Origin: Macrosoma leucophasiata
Lineage: Eukaryota; Arthropoda; Insecta; Lepidoptera; Hedylidae
NCBI GenBank assembly: GCA_036365455.1
Contig: JAWQUS010000004.1
Coordinates: 9,555,501 to 9,619,500 of the forward strand
Reading direction: 5' to 3'
DNA length: 64,000 nt
Positions 11,701 through 21,559 of this stretch are shown here, piece after piece (the first letter of the stretch is position 1; each line of letters begins with the position of its first letter). The notes below the pieces were generated by a model. The model was given only the letters and a program-made list of their open reading frames with translations, had not been told where the DNA came from and made no database searches. The translations under genes and the position numbers were made by a program.

Positions 11701-12564
11701 GGAATAAAATGAAAGATTCCATAAAAATAAAATCGACCCAATACAAATACCTACGACTCGCGCGTAAAGAATTGCCTAAGAAAAATTTCCTATTTAATTT
11801 AAAAAAATAACTACCACGGAATTTTATAGGTTACCTACCTACTCTTAATTTTTTGGTGTGATCTAGAGTAGATTTACGATTTCCGGCTTTTTCCATTACT
11901 TACGCTATAAAACCTTACGAAATGTTGATTAAATATTTAGTATTAGTTTCAATTGGATTCCTTAACACACTCCTGAGAAAAATAATCTTGACAGATAGAC
12001 AGACAGACAATAAAGTGAAACTATAAGAATTCCCTTGCTTCCTTTTAAGAAACGGAACGAACACGAATCATTTACAATTTTTCTTGTCCATAAATTCTTA
12101 TTCCAAATGTTTGACGAATTTGCATGTGTTTTTATATGATTTTACGTGTAAACACACAGTTTGACTATGGAAAAGTCACGCATTTGTGTATATATTTTAT
12201 CGATATCCACGATATCCATAAACTTAATAGAACTATACTTGATAGAGAAAATAGCTTTGCATGGATACCAAAGATTGATCGGTTTTTATCCACTTAAAAG
12301 AGAAATGTTATCATATTTTACAATAAATAGTTCTTCGAGTTAATTAACGACCAAAGAAAAATAAGAAAGCATCTTTTTACAAACAGCTTTTGATGCCTAG
12401 TAGACTATTTTTAATTACTTGTGACTGTACTATATATCTTATGATTTATCTAACAGGTCTAAAGTACTTACGTTTTTTATAAGCGGCGTCTCGGATCTAT
12501 ATGTGTAAACACAAGCCACAACAGCCAGTAGGAAAATAGACACTATGCATGTCCTAGACATCAT
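4907..12564 (-). CDS. Regucalcin/SMP-30-like protein, complete six-exon gene
   Basis: The minus-strand exons are 12564-12472, 10771-10636, 7321-7118, 6662-6444, 5810-5698 and 5155-4907. They total 1014 nt with consistent phases (0,1,1,1,0), giving 337 aa. Residues 1-31 form a hydrophobic leader ([16 protein letters not shown]), so the product is probably secreted or membrane-anchored, whereas vertebrate regucalcin is cytosolic. SMP-30 propeller landmarks are FEGPHW (Glu40), RCNDGK (Asn132), GTMGKE after the exon 3/4 junction, SISNG (Asn184) and GPDGMTID (Asp236). These correspond to the family metal ligands Glu, Asn, Asn and Asp, so hydrolase (gluconolactonase-type) activity is plausible; the substrate is unknown. 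The start is the first of two adjacent ATGs. Intron 3 uses an unusual GTACGC donor, inferred from frame and from the homologous junction in the gene at 56361-60427. Introns contain family-A repeats and an 80-bp duplication. Confidence 0.93.
5287..5440 (+). repeat. Family-A repeat in intron 5 of regucalcin-like gene
   Basis: This is a degraded plus-oriented copy: a GTCACAGAGGCA block, GAGGTCTCAGGGGTGGCAAC, then a CATGCGTGTTTG tail. It is antisense to the host gene. Confidence 0.55.
6787..6931 (+). repeat. Family-A repeat in intron 3 of regucalcin-like gene
   Basis: It retains GCACCACCGCATTACCTAAT and CTATCTGCCG blocks followed by a shortened tail (CTGCTCGTTTGCCA). It sits between exons 3 and 4, antisense to the gene. 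Confidence 0.6.
7528..7687. repeat. Perfect 80-bp tandem duplication
   Basis: Two directly adjacent copies (7528-7607 and 7608-7687), each starting AGGAAATACGTTTAGTCGG and ending TAGTGTCCAT, are identical by eye. The duplication is intronic in the complete regucalcin-like gene (intron 2) and matches no other repeat in the window. Confidence 0.95.
8528..8760 (+). mobile_element. tRNA-derived SINE with (TA)n tail
   Basis: The head shows Pol III control boxes: an A-box-like TTAGTCCAGCGGTG and a B box GGGTTCGATCCCC. A non-tRNA body follows, with GGTCTGGGTGTTTTTGTATG and CAACGGCACCCACGACAC. It ends in AAATAAATA and about 30 bp of (TA)n. A minus-strand copy of the same family is at 31535-31700. 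Confidence 0.75.
8795..8865 (+). repeat. Head fragment of SINE family B
   Basis: TGTAGCAGGCCACTATTGC followed by a B-box-like GGGTTCAATTCC matches the head of the copy at 46126-46190. The body and tail are absent. Confidence 0.5.
9095..9330 (+). repeat. Non-LTR 3'-tail-like repeat
   Basis: This is the second copy of the repeat at 1786-2080. It continues into CGGCTGGACCGATTTTGACG, a block common at the 3' ends of lepidopteran non-LTR and Helitron-type repeats, then into a short inverted pair around 9340 (GAATCTTCAATATCTACTGA and its complement). Confidence 0.5.
9720..9805 (+). repeat. Fragment of ATAATAATGG-headed interspersed repeat
   Basis: This is the start of the repeat seen better at 17500-17880 and 27300-27475: an (ATA)n lead, GGCAACCC, TCCACTGCTAGGCACGAGTC, then TCTCCCC. 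The rest is missing. Confidence 0.55.
9883..10130 (+). mobile_element. MITE-like element, CATAGAGCAACACGGG family
   Basis: It begins CATAGAGCAACACGGGCCAC and continues with CGATGCAAAACAGTCTGT, a (CA)n-like stretch and AATTTCACGCACACATTTAA. Related copies are at 53091-53142, 53774-54514 (both terminal inverted repeats present) and 56755-57020. The right terminus here is degraded. Confidence 0.55.
10228..10560 (+). repeat. Dispersed repeat, inverted partner of 36570-36885
   Basis: About 330 bp match, in inverse orientation, a segment in a moira intron. Shared landmarks include GGCGGGAACCTTGAA, TGGTGCTCTTATTTTATTTC, CATTGTAAATGTTCT and ACGAAATATCGTTTTACTTG. Neither copy has an ORF of note. The repeat is intronic in the regucalcin-like gene. 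Confidence 0.7.
11070..11343 (-). repeat. Family-A interspersed repeat, near full length
   Basis: On the minus strand it runs from a GTAGAGCTCCAGTGACG head through CATTACCACCTGACCGGAAC (as read on plus) to the GGAAGTGGTAAACAAGC tail. It lies in intron 1 of the regucalcin-like gene, in the same sense as the gene. Confidence 0.75.
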
Positions 12565-12677
12565 TTTTATTTAATTAATAGGTGCTTAACTAATATTAAA
12601 ATCTAACTTTTGTATTCCTTCACCGATCGCGCGTGTGTCCCTGCAAATGCGAAATCGGTGAATGCTATGAATCCGCG

Positions 12678-12734
12678 ACCACGGTCGGACTAGCATTCTT
12701 ACCGGTTCTGACGACATTCTATTATGCCTATGAC
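12678..12734 (-). promoter_or_regulatory. Promoter-proximal block of the complete regucalcin-like gene
   Basis: Located about 115-170 bp upstream of the ATG at 12564, this block matches 3451-3509 in order and spacing (CGGTCGGACTAGCATTCTTA, CCGGTTC, GACATT, CTATGAC). Conservation between two otherwise dissimilar upstream regions suggests a duplicated core or proximal promoter. Confidence 0.5.
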
Positions 12735-12984
12735 ATCACGCTTACGTGCGTGTATGTTATGGGGGGTCGTTTACGGGGTCGTGAACCTTTTGCGTATTTG
12801 TATCATTTACACTTTTATTGAACCAACTGTTTGCATGTTCCAGTGCCGGAGATTGAAGGCTTAGAGGTACAGTCAGGAAAAACTTGCTTATTGAAAAATT
12901 CAAAATCAATTAAATATAGCTTTTATCACCATTAATATGATGGTGCCTATGTAGTCAAGCAGCCAGTTGCCTGGTAGTACCACC

Positions 12985-13211
12985 GTATTAGCTAATCTAT
13001 TCACTGCTAAATGGTAATGTTTAGTGCTATCGTGTTCTGAACAGATGGTAATGTACGGCCCATTAATGTCAGCGCATAAGCATAAAAGCTTAAAGCTCAG
13101 GAGTGGCTTATTACATTGAAATCTCTGGTTAATGGTTATAAATAGGTTACAATATTCACTCACCATTAATGTGGTTTGTATGCTTATTTGCCACTCCCAT
13201 GACTTAAAAAA
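12985..13211 (+). repeat. Family-A interspersed repeat, diverged
   Basis: CACCGTATTAGCTAATCTAT, AATGGTAATGTTTAGTGC and a TTTGCCACTCCCATGAC tail identify an old plus-oriented copy 5' of the regucalcin-like gene. Confidence 0.6.
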
Positions 13212-13652
13212 ATACGTTTTATTTTTATCTATTCTGGTGTTTCATGATTAAATCTTACAAGTCAACGTTGTATCTACAACTGAGCGGGTTCCTATATCAC
13301 AGATGACAGACACGCTAACACCCGATGCTTGATGACCTCACAATTCCTATACATACTTTTTTATGGACTTGATGACATAACATGATGGTGTGAATATAAA
13401 ATAGTTTTTTTTATTGATTGCATGTTACCTTTTAGTTGCCTGTTAATTATACTTTTAATCGTTTTTATTTTTTTCACGAAACGTAACATTTTTTTTAATT
13501 TGAAATCTTTCCGTCTTTCCCGTCTAAGTAAAGTCTTGTTGCGAAATCCCGAGATAGTCCTCATGATTTATAGCACGTTTACATCGTTAGAATTTGCCAC
13601 CGTCGATTATTTTTAATTATTGGCTTTTGAAGGATAATAATTCGAGTAGGTT

Positions 13653-13905
13653 TTACTGGTAGAGTTCCAGTATAGGGACTCAAGGGCGAAGGCACCACCG
13701 CATTACCTAATCTATCTGCCGCCAAAGTGTTCAGCCCAATCGTGTACCGATTCGATAGTAATATAATTACCTAATTGTGTCCCCGTAATATATATCACAG
13801 AGACATAACAACTAAGGTCTCAGGGATGGCAACGCATCTGCGCATTATGACCTCTGGGTTTTGTGTGGATGTCTATAGGCTGCATTCATCACTTAACATC
13901 TACTT
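13653..13905 (+). repeat. Family-A interspersed repeat, tail truncated
   Basis: The copy starts with ACTGGTAGAGTTCCAGT and contains GCACCACCGCATTACCTAAT, GAGACATAACAACTAAGGTC and TGTCTATAGGCTGC, ending near the ATCACTTAACATC block. The rest of 13212-14165 shows nothing I can name. Confidence 0.7.
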
Positions 13906-14165
13906 CGTTTTCTTAAAAGGGTAGGTCTAGGTAGGTCTTTCGAATATCGGGTATCAGTTGAGATAGAAATGCTATAAGAGTTTGCCTATCGAGGTTATTT
14001 TCTACATAGTTTGTCATATAAATATTGAGTGGAGCAAGGGTGATAAAATTAGGTGTACAATATTACTTAGATGGGTAAAAGAACTAAAGCCTGCATTGAT
14101 TAAGATGTATTGGCACTCCAGAGGCTTTATGTCCAAATGTCCATGGATTGTCATATTCACATACC

Positions 14166-14316
14166 ATTAAGCCTGGGTTGCACCACGATATTTGTTAAAG
14201 TTACTGTAACATTTCCCATCCTCCTCTAACTTAAAGAAATCTGTTAAAGTTAGAGAAGGATGTGAAATGTTACAATAACTTTAACTTTATCAAATATCGT
14301 GATGCAACCCAGGCTA
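14166..14316. mobile_element. Palindromic foldback MITE (about 150 bp)
   Basis: Nearly perfect inverted arms run AGCCTGGGTTGCACCACGAT...TATCGTGATGCAACCCAGGCT, including TGTTAAAGTTA, GTAACATTTC and CATCCT/AGGATG inner blocks, around a centre near 14243. There is no coding capacity. It would fold into one long hairpin. Confidence 0.85.
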
Positions 14317-14693
14317 TTTCACCAATTTGAACTGCATACTTGTTTTCCACTTTTATTACATTAAAAAAACATTTTTGATTAATTTCTTGATTCTAATGAA
14401 AAAAAATGTCAACTAAACGTGCAGACATCGTTACGCCTCGATGCGACCATTCGCGGAAGATTGTTTGTCAAGGATTTTAATTGAGTGAATTAGTTCACTT
14501 CAACACGGACAATCTAAGTAACACTCTAGTCGGATATATTTGAATGACAATTAATGAAATTATTATTGATAAACAAACAATAAAGAAAGATCGCGCGTTC
14601 TAGACGAGATCGAATTTAATGGTAAAGGGCTGTTCACTGTTCAAGTGTTCACACAATACCTACCTAGGAAGGCTTTGCATTGCTTATATTTGA

Positions 14694-14780
14694 TGACATG
14701 GGGGTAGACATGCGAGCCGCGCCGGCTAGCCGCCGCCATGAAGAGGTAGCGCCGCCGCCGCCGCCGCCGGGTTGGTCAAA
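14694..14780. repeat. GC-rich segment with (CCG)n, inverted relative to 17280-17430
   Basis: The block ATGGGGGTAGACATGCGAGC, GCCGGCTAGCCGCCGCC and a (GCC)7-like run reappears in reverse orientation at 17280-17430 (GGCTCGCATGTCTACATGGG). Together the two copies bracket the retroelement material at 14815-17275. Confidence 0.6.
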
Positions 14781-14814
14781 ACTCGTGCCGCGCGGTCCTC
14801 GTGAAGACGTCCAC

Positions 14815-16165
14815 TGCTGAACAAAGGCAGCAACAATCCTCCAAAGATTGCCACAACGAACGGTCTTGGGCCGTCCTCATCCTCCTCAGCGATTGCCTGT
14901 GATCTTCACCAGGTCGTTGGTCCATCTTGTGGGGTGCCTGCGTACGCCTCGTTTTCCGGTCGCGTACCGGAAAACGAGATCTCGATTAAAAAACTGTTCT
15001 GCCCCAACTCGCTTTTAGGTGAGCTATGTCGGCAACTTTGGTTCTCATGCGGATCTCCTCATTTCTGATTCGATCTCGCAGCGAAACTCCAAGAATAGCT
15101 CTCTCCATTGCTCTCTGAGTGATCTTGAGCTTTCTTATGAGGCCCATAGTGAGCGACCACGTTTCTGTCCCATATGTCATCTGGCAACACACACTGGTCC
15201 AAGACCTTTTTCTTGAGACACTGCGGTACCATAACAGGAATGGGTGTAATTCGACATGATCTCCGTCTTGTGTATGTTCATTTTAAGGTCCACACATTGC
15301 GAGACTCTACCGAGGAATATTGCCAAGATCTTCCAGGGTCTCAGCCATGACTACGGTATCATTTGCAAATCGGAGGTGGGAGATGTATTTGCCGTCAATA
15401 CTGCAAATGGGGCAAAAGGAACTGCGCATCAGCGCAATCCCTTACAGTTTAAAAGCTTGAAGACATCTTCTAATGCAGCGGTGAACTATTTCGGAGATAT
15501 AACATCTCCCTGTCTCACACCTCACTGCAGTTGGATAGGTTTCGAGTTCTGATCCTGAAGCCGGACCGACATAGTGGCGTTTTCATACAAGCTCTTCAGC
15601 ACCTCGATGTATGGATAATCAACTTGGCACCTCTGGAGTGACTAGCACAGCCCAAATCTCGACCGAATCGAAGGCTTTCTCATAATCCATGAACGCTAGA
15701 CAAAAAGGCTGGTTATACTCTTCGGTCATCTGTATAACCTGCCGCAGCGTGTGAATGTAGTCTATGGTGCTAAAGCCTTTACGGAAACCGGATTGTTCGG
15801 GAGGCTGGAAGTCGTCGAGTCTGCGAGATAGACGGTTCGTAATCACTCTTGAAAACAGCTTATCGACGTGACAGAAGTGCGATGGGCCTATAGTTAAGAA
15901 GGGTATTGTCACCTTCCTTAAAAAACAGTACCACCACACTTTTGTGCCGCGCCTTTGGCGTTTTGCCCTCGGGTATGACGGAATTGAACATCATCTGAAG
16001 AGCTTCTTCTAATACTGGCCTTCCGCCTGCTGTAAGGAGTTCAGCAGCGATTCCATCATCAACCGGCGCCCTGTTGTTTTTGAGCTGTTTGAGAGCCGTA
16101 TTAATCTCGTCTAGAATGACGTCCGGGATATCTTCGGTGTAGTATCGGGTCAGTCCGGTTCTAGG
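14815..16165 (-). pseudogene. RTE-like non-LTR retrotransposon, 5'-truncated and degraded
   Basis: Read on the minus strand, 15939-15620 encodes reverse-transcriptase motifs (SRRLDDFQPPEQSGFRKGFS and FCLAFMDYEKAFDSVE). Next comes a degenerate catalytic box near 15345 reading FANDTVVMAET, where the family has F-A-D-D. At 15192-14986 there is a thumb/C-terminal segment (YGTETWSLTMGLIRKLKITQ, AMERAILGVSLRDRIRNEEI). Nucleotide similarity continues to about 14815. The frames are broken between these blocks and no endonuclease domain is present, so the copy is inactive. Confidence 0.8.
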
Positions 16166-16494
16166 ATGTTTAATTGTAATTATTTGTTTAGTTTACGAAC
16201 GAACATTCCTTGGTGGTTGCGTGAAGTAGATCATGATTTCCTACCCCATTTTAAGCGGTTAGGTAGCTTGCGTGAAGGTACGAGTTCCTGTACTCCAAGG
16301 ATTATCTACTCTGTGGGGTTAAGTAAAATCATAAATATCGCGATGGTATCCCGATCGGACATCAACAAAATAACATTATTTTGTTGATGGAACAATAATC
16401 ATTCGTATTTCCTTTACCATAGTAATTTAATTTTTTAAACAGTTGGGATTGCTTGAATTCAGTCTAAAAGATAGATTAGGGTAGAAAATAACTC

Positions 16495-17275
16495 TCCCGA
16501 GGGTTTCCGCCTTGTCGTAGTGGGGGGGGGCCTCAGTACCCGGTGGTTGTCCCCACACCGGCGAAGACAAGAGGAACCCAGAGAGGGGGCGGCGTTTAGC
16601 GTGGTTCTGCCCGCCACTCGCTGCTGTGGAGAGGAGACGGCTGGGGAGGAGGTGTACGGGAATTTCGTTGGCCTTGCACCCTATCCCCAGCCGCCCAACG
16701 GTGATCCCGCCGTCAAATGGGGACGTGGTGGGAAGGCGGCTGGGGAAGAGGTGTATGGGTATGTCGTTGGCCCTGCACCCTATCCCCAGCCGGCTTGCGG
16801 TGGTCCCGCCGCTCGATAGGAACGTGGTGGGGCCGCGGGGCGGTTGAAGGTCAGTTCATCCCTGTCACTCCCGCTCCCCCGGGGCCGGACTGTGTGCCCC
16901 TGGACTCCTCCACCCGGGCGTCTTGGGACGCCTGGCGTTGTGAATGGTCGGGGCAGGGACCTTTGGGTGTCGGACTAGAGGATGTCCGTCGCCCAAATGG
17001 AGATAGGTCCCAAGCTGGGTGGCGTGCACGTGTTCCGCACGCCACTAGTGTTGGTTGGAGCCAAAGAGCTCAACCTGCGGAGGGCTCGGAGACGAGCAGC
17101 CGCCGGCGGGGTCGCGGATGTGTGCGTAAGCGTTCCCGTGACCCTGCCACTGATGGCAGAAGAGTCGGTACACCGCGGGGTCTTAGTGAGTACGAGTCTA
17201 ACACTATCCGCCATCTTTTCCCCTAGACGGCGGGTGCCGATGAGGGCATCCCCGCGTAAAAAAAAAAAAAGGGTA
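16495..17275 (+). repeat. GC-rich retroelement-derived sequence with internal duplication
   Basis: The segment starts at CGCCTTGTCGTAGTGGGG and includes a ~98-bp direct duplication (GGCTGGGGAGGAGGTGTACG at 16640 and GGCTGGGGAAGAGGTGTATG at 16738). It then runs through CTGTGTGCCCCTGGACTCCT and GGACGCCTGG to a poly(A)-like run at 17260. A second copy of the same sequence, split by another insertion, lies at 54790-55060 plus 56219-56340. Several reading frames are open but change between the copies. It resembles a non-LTR 5' region, but the clade is not assigned. Confidence 0.6.
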
Positions 17276-17311
17276 GAAAATAAAAGCGAGCCGCCGGCTA
17301 CAAGCCGCCGC

Positions 17312-17400
17312 CACGAAAATGTTGGTGACGCGCCGCCGCCACGAAAATGTTGGTGACGCGCCGCCGCCACGAAAATGTTGGTGACGCGCCGCCGCCGACT
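17312..17400. repeat. 27-28 bp minisatellite, three units
   Basis: Three direct units of GCCGCCGCCACGAAAATGTT followed by GGTGACGC lie inside the GC-rich block that is inverted relative to 14694-14780. Confidence 0.9.
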
Positions 17401-17499
17401 ATATAGCACCTGGCTCGCATGTCTACATGGGGGCGGGGGAGTCTAGATGGTTATTACGCCATCAGTAGTTATTTAATTTTTTACACATGGCAGCCTACA

Positions 17500-17880
17500 C
17501 ATTGTCTATAATAATAATAATAATGGTAACCCATTATACGTCCTACTGCTGGTCACGAGTCTCTCCCCTTTTTGGGAGGAGGCCTGGAGCTTACTCCACC
17601 ACGCCGCTTAAATGCGGGATGGTGGAGATAAGGGTTAGTGGCCAACCCGTTGTCGGACGTTTGTCAAACCGCCTGTAAGGCCTCCGACAAGGTTTAACGA
17701 CTGCTATCTATCGAAAGCAACCGGGATCGATGGCTTAACGTGTCCTCCGAAGCACGGAAACGCGCATTTTAATTTTCCATTATCGGTCACCCATCACACA
17801 CCCGACCGCGCCCGTATCGCTTAACCGAGTAGATCGCTTCCGATCTACACCAGCCGCTGGGCCATGCGCGCTTCACATTG
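17500..17880 (+). repeat. ATAATAATGG-headed interspersed repeat, longest copy
   Basis: It begins with an (ATA)n run and CCCATTATACGTCCTACTGC. It includes GGAGGCCTGGAGCTTACTCC, GGAGATAAGGGTTAGTGGCC and an inverted GTCGGACG/CCTCCGAC pair, and ends near CAGCCGCTGGGCCATGCGCG. Shorter copies are at 9720-9805 and 27300-27475. It is non-coding. Confidence 0.65.
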
Positions 17881-18039
17881 TCACTTATAATATGTATCTT
17901 ATTATCCATATATCTATTGTTATATTTAGTACAGCGTTAAATATTATTCGATAAAGTATTTATGTACTGTAAAAAACGTATGAACGTTTTTTTTTCTCTA
18001 TGTAATTATTTTCATTTATGTATTATTTTCCGCACCCTA

Positions 18040-18152
18040 CACAAAGCTTTCTCATGACCCCATGGTTGACTGTCAGAGAATGCCTAGTGGCATTAAGTCC
18101 GCCATATGTACAAGGTGCATAGAAGCATAAATAAATAAATAAATAAATAAAT
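18040..18152 (+). repeat. LINE 3' tail ending in (AAAT)n
   Basis: GCATTAAGTCCGCCATATGT, CAAGGTGCATAGAAGC and an (AAAT)6 tail form a typical short non-LTR 3' end. A related end is at 60860-60925. From 18153 to 18835 I see only AT-rich single-copy-looking sequence. Confidence 0.6.
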
Positions 18153-18835
18153 TGTCTATGTTTGAAAAGAAACATTTTTTTGGGAATGGGGGCATAATGT
18201 TTGTATTAATTAATATACTTAAATGTAGGTAGCGTTAAAGTCCTCTATCCTAAATCTATACTTTTATTTCTATAATTATTACCGATGCTCATGAATGAAT
18301 AAAAAAACGGAATACTGAAATAAAAGGAGAAAAATGCAAATAACAAAGTTTACGTAAGCATGAGGGAGGGGGTTAGAGCTTTGCTTTCTCTTGCTAACAA
18401 GGGGGGTAATCATTGTAATAAATCTGCTTACGTAATACTTTAACGTCCCCTTATGTGTTATATCTTACTGCCTTCACTCAACACAAAAACTCACTTCATC
18501 GAAGTGCGAATAATTCTGACTCTCTCCTTATCAAAAACTAAAACTAATAAAACGGGATTTAAGACTAAGAGAAAGCAAAGCACACAATTCACTAGGCGGA
18601 CGTGACTAGGTACCTAGTAGGTAGTTTAATAGTTTAATATAGAACGCATTCGACAATTTTCCTCAGTTAACTAGTCTTTTGAAGTTCTTTTGTAGTGAAT
18701 CAGTGAACCTCTTCAAACATGATATTAGAATGAGGCCCCTAATCGATCACATTACAGTACTGACCAGAATTATTTAACCTTTACGATGACTTTGAAAAAC
18801 ATGTTTCTTCATTTCTCGTAGCTAAATAAGCAATG

Positions 18836-19559
18836 AAAGGAGACGTTATAAAATGTATGGAGCTTGGGCCCACACGTTGTACACTTGTACATTGACTATA
18901 TTGAGAGAAGAAGCATAAAATACTAAATCATTTTCAGCTTTGTATTGAAATCGTTTATTCGTGAAAACCTTTATCTTCACGCCAGGTCCCTAACGAGGTA
19001 GGCAGAGAGTGTAGAGCGCCAGACATCCCGGCTCCGGTTCTGACAAACCTCTCGTGCCTCGTCTACCTTCATCATTCTCTTCATACATGCACGCCGATTC
19101 CTAAGACTTTTGATCCCACCATCAGACAGAACTCGACCTATTTGGTCATGGTAGGTCAGTCTTGGTCTTCCTGGGCCTCTGCAACCATCCACATTCGCAT
19201 TGTATATCTGTTTAGTCATTCGCTCATTCGACATTCTTTCTATATGCCCCAACCATCGGAGGCCTTTTTTCATTTTTACACCGATACTATCATTCACACA
19301 AAGCCTCTTTCTTACATCTTCATTACGAACGCGATCGATGAGTGCTGCGGTGAAAACCTTTACTTCAATTAATTGTCGTAAGTATATTTCAAAAACAAGA
19401 ATGTCATAGTAGCAATATGGTGAAGTGACATATTGTTGTCATACAAAAATTACGTATAATTAATAGGTACCCATTTCCGACATAAAAACTACTATTCAAA
19501 TTACTATTTTTTGAGTATTTTTAGTGTACAAGGTGCGGACCCAACGTGGAACTTGTCCA
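18836..19559. mobile_element. MITE with AAAGGAGA-type termini, split by an RTE fragment
   Basis: The left end (AAAGGAGACG, GAGCTTGGGCCC) and right end (TGTACAAGGTGCGGACCCAA) correspond to the uninterrupted copy at 49617-49940. Internal blocks such as AAGAATGTCATAGTAGCAAT are shared. The element is interrupted at 18974-19349 by a non-LTR 3' fragment, so that insertion is younger. Confidence 0.7.
18974..19349 (-). mobile_element. RTE-like non-LTR 3' fragment with 13-bp target-site duplication
   Basis: The minus strand encodes the C-terminal end of a retrotransposon polyprotein (KGLRWLGHIERMSNERMTKQ, GRPRLTYHDQIGRV), open for about 100 codons. It is flanked by a direct GTGAAAACCTTTA duplication (18961-18973 and 19350-19362). 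Both the truncation and the duplication are expected from target-primed reverse transcription. The same family is at 31102-31445, 39043-39163 and 44140-44330. Confidence 0.85.
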
Positions 19560-19861
19560 TTATGCTAAAAATTATCAAATTAGCGGAAATGTGCTCGTAA
19601 TGGCAATTCTGTTTCCTGTATCGTTGCAATGCAATATAACAGATCAAAGTCGATTAAACCTTGAGTGCGATGTGTTTGCCCTCATTTTTGCTGATAATAA
19701 AAAATGCACTAAGAAAATGCAAAGACTGGTTTATACCTAATACGGATCTATTATTCAGGTGCTAATTAGCACGATTTGCGTGCTTAATTTTCTAGTCAGG
19801 TAATGATAAATTGTCGGACGACTGTTTTTTGTCTTGAAATGTCAAACATGAAGACATATAC

Positions 19862-20200
19862 CGACCAAGTGCGAGTCGGACTCGCGCACGAAAAGCGTTA
19901 CCTACCATTATCTGTAAAAAAAACATTATCTGCAAATAATCGTTTGTTGTATGGGAGTCGCCTTTAAATATTTATTTAATTTATATTCAAAGTAAACGTA
20001 TAACCAAAATACTAGCAGAGAATATGTAATAATATCTAGTACGCCACTTGTACCAATTTGCGCAAGAAAGTTTAAATAATCAATGAAAATTTCAACTCCA
20101 GCTATCACGGTTCATGATAATAGGTACAGTCTGGTGACAGGCAGACAGACGAGCAGCGGAATCTTTGTACTAGGCTCCCGTTTTAAACCTTACCCCTAAA
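19862..20200 (+). repeat. Interspersed repeat with GACCAAGTGCGAGTC head
   Basis: This is the second copy of the repeat at 2378-2682, with head GACCAAGTGCGAGTCGGACT, TTGTTGTATGGGAG, TATCACGGTTCATGA, a CAGACAGAC run and GGCTCCCGTTTTAAACC. It is non-coding. Confidence 0.7.
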
Positions 20201-20549
20201 CGAGTCTTACCTACTCCGGATCCAGAAGCGTTCCTTGTTCTCGCCTCGGGAGATTTCTACATACACCACACATTCATCTCATAAACCAACTTAACAGAAA
20301 TCGGACGCGCTAAACGCTAGTCCAGACGATATTTTAATACACATGGACTTCTCTTGTAATCCGACCAATTACCGATCCAATGATAAGATTCTATAATATA
20401 ATGTTATAGATTCTACTCTGAAGTACAAATCATACTTCACCATGAGTGCAAAAATTTTGTAAATTAAATACACGTTGTATTATAAAAGTAACCTCATTAA
20501 TGTGTATAGAACTTACAAAAAAACAATAACTTTACACAGTAAATATGTA

Positions 20550-20692
20550 CCCTTGTATTCATAAACGTACATTATCTACGTTTTAGTTATAGAATGCTTT
20601 GTCTTTGTCAGTTGCATTGTCAAATGTGCAGGATAGAAAAAGACAAAGGAGACATTAGCAACACTTTAGCTAAAATACGTTTATGAATAATA
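20550..20692 (+). mobile_element. piggyBac-type MITE (copy 1)
   Basis: Inverted ends ATTCATAAACGTAC...GTTTATGAATAA surround a shared core (TTGTCTTTGTCAGTTGCATT, AAAGACAAAGGA, GCTAAAATACG). This is the same family as 33989-34142, 38079-38224 and 59476-59625; the last of these shows TTAA duplications. Confidence 0.75.
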
Positions 20693-20710
20693 TGGTAATA
20701 CATAGATATG

Positions 20711-21380
20711 TCCACGGAATAGATAAATAAAGATGGAATGGTAATGTGAGTGTGGCAAGCGTACGGCAACTATGCGTGAACACACACAGTTCGGCAGATC
20801 CATTCGTTCGCCGCTCGTAGTGTCGTGTAGACTGCTTCGAACGACGCATCTCTTGGTAAAATACCATGTAGTGCCAATTTTAACATGTTATATGTAATGT
20901 CAGACCTCAAGTATAAAGCGAGGAGGTATATATTTTCATCGGTAAGTCACAAATAACATTTATTGTTTTATTACTTGTAAAAAACATATAAATATACAAA
21001 GTAATATGAATATTCGAACTTAAACTGCATTATTTAAACGTTACTGCTATCGAATACATTGCTCGCTAAGCACTCGCTCAATTAACGCTATTACTGTCTC
21101 CGCTTGCAATGTACAGCATGTAATGCGTCTGCTACACTTCGACTAGTTTATTGGTGAGTATATTGTTGTGTGCGTGCGAGTGTTTATTGTCTACGGGCGT
21201 TACATCTCAGTATGCAAACTTACGCAAATGAATAGGTGCCTGAGAATTAATGTGTGGGTGATTGTCGAGATGGTGTTACATTTGTATAAGAAATTGCATG
21301 GTGGGAGAAAAGCGTCGACACTGGTTGTAATACTAAATTGAAGCAAAGGCCTTTCCATCCTTATTTATCTATTCCGTGGA
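20711..21380. repeat. Segment bounded by 28-bp inverted repeats
   Basis: TCCACGGAATAGATAAATAA plus AGATGGAA at 20711-20738 is matched by its reverse complement at 21353-21380 with one mismatch. The ~610 bp between them hold no recognised gene. A short ATG-initiated frame at 20899 ends at a good GTAAGT donor (20943), but its 15 residues match nothing known to me. The structure could be a non-autonomous DNA element. Confidence 0.45.
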
Positions 21381-21559
21381 TATGTCGGATCACAAAGGGC
21401 GTCGGATTAGACAGAGGCCGGATTACACTCCACTGTATTTGTGGCGGACCACACTTTACTATTGACTGGATTGAAGACGCACGCCGTATGGCGGATAAAG
21501 CAGCGCAAGCGAACCAGGGTGACACGCTCTACCGGTCTTCCAATAAAACACTGTTTCAC

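Noticed and set aside
16520..17409. Overlapping frames of 99-169 codons on both strands
   Set aside because: They lie in a GC-rich retroelement-derived repeat, and the frame is not maintained in its second copy at 54790-56340.
20889..20950. Short ATG-initiated exon with GTAAGT donor as the missing moira first exon
   Set aside because: The encoded residues do not resemble the SMARCC N-terminus, and the frame lies inside an inverted-repeat-bounded element.
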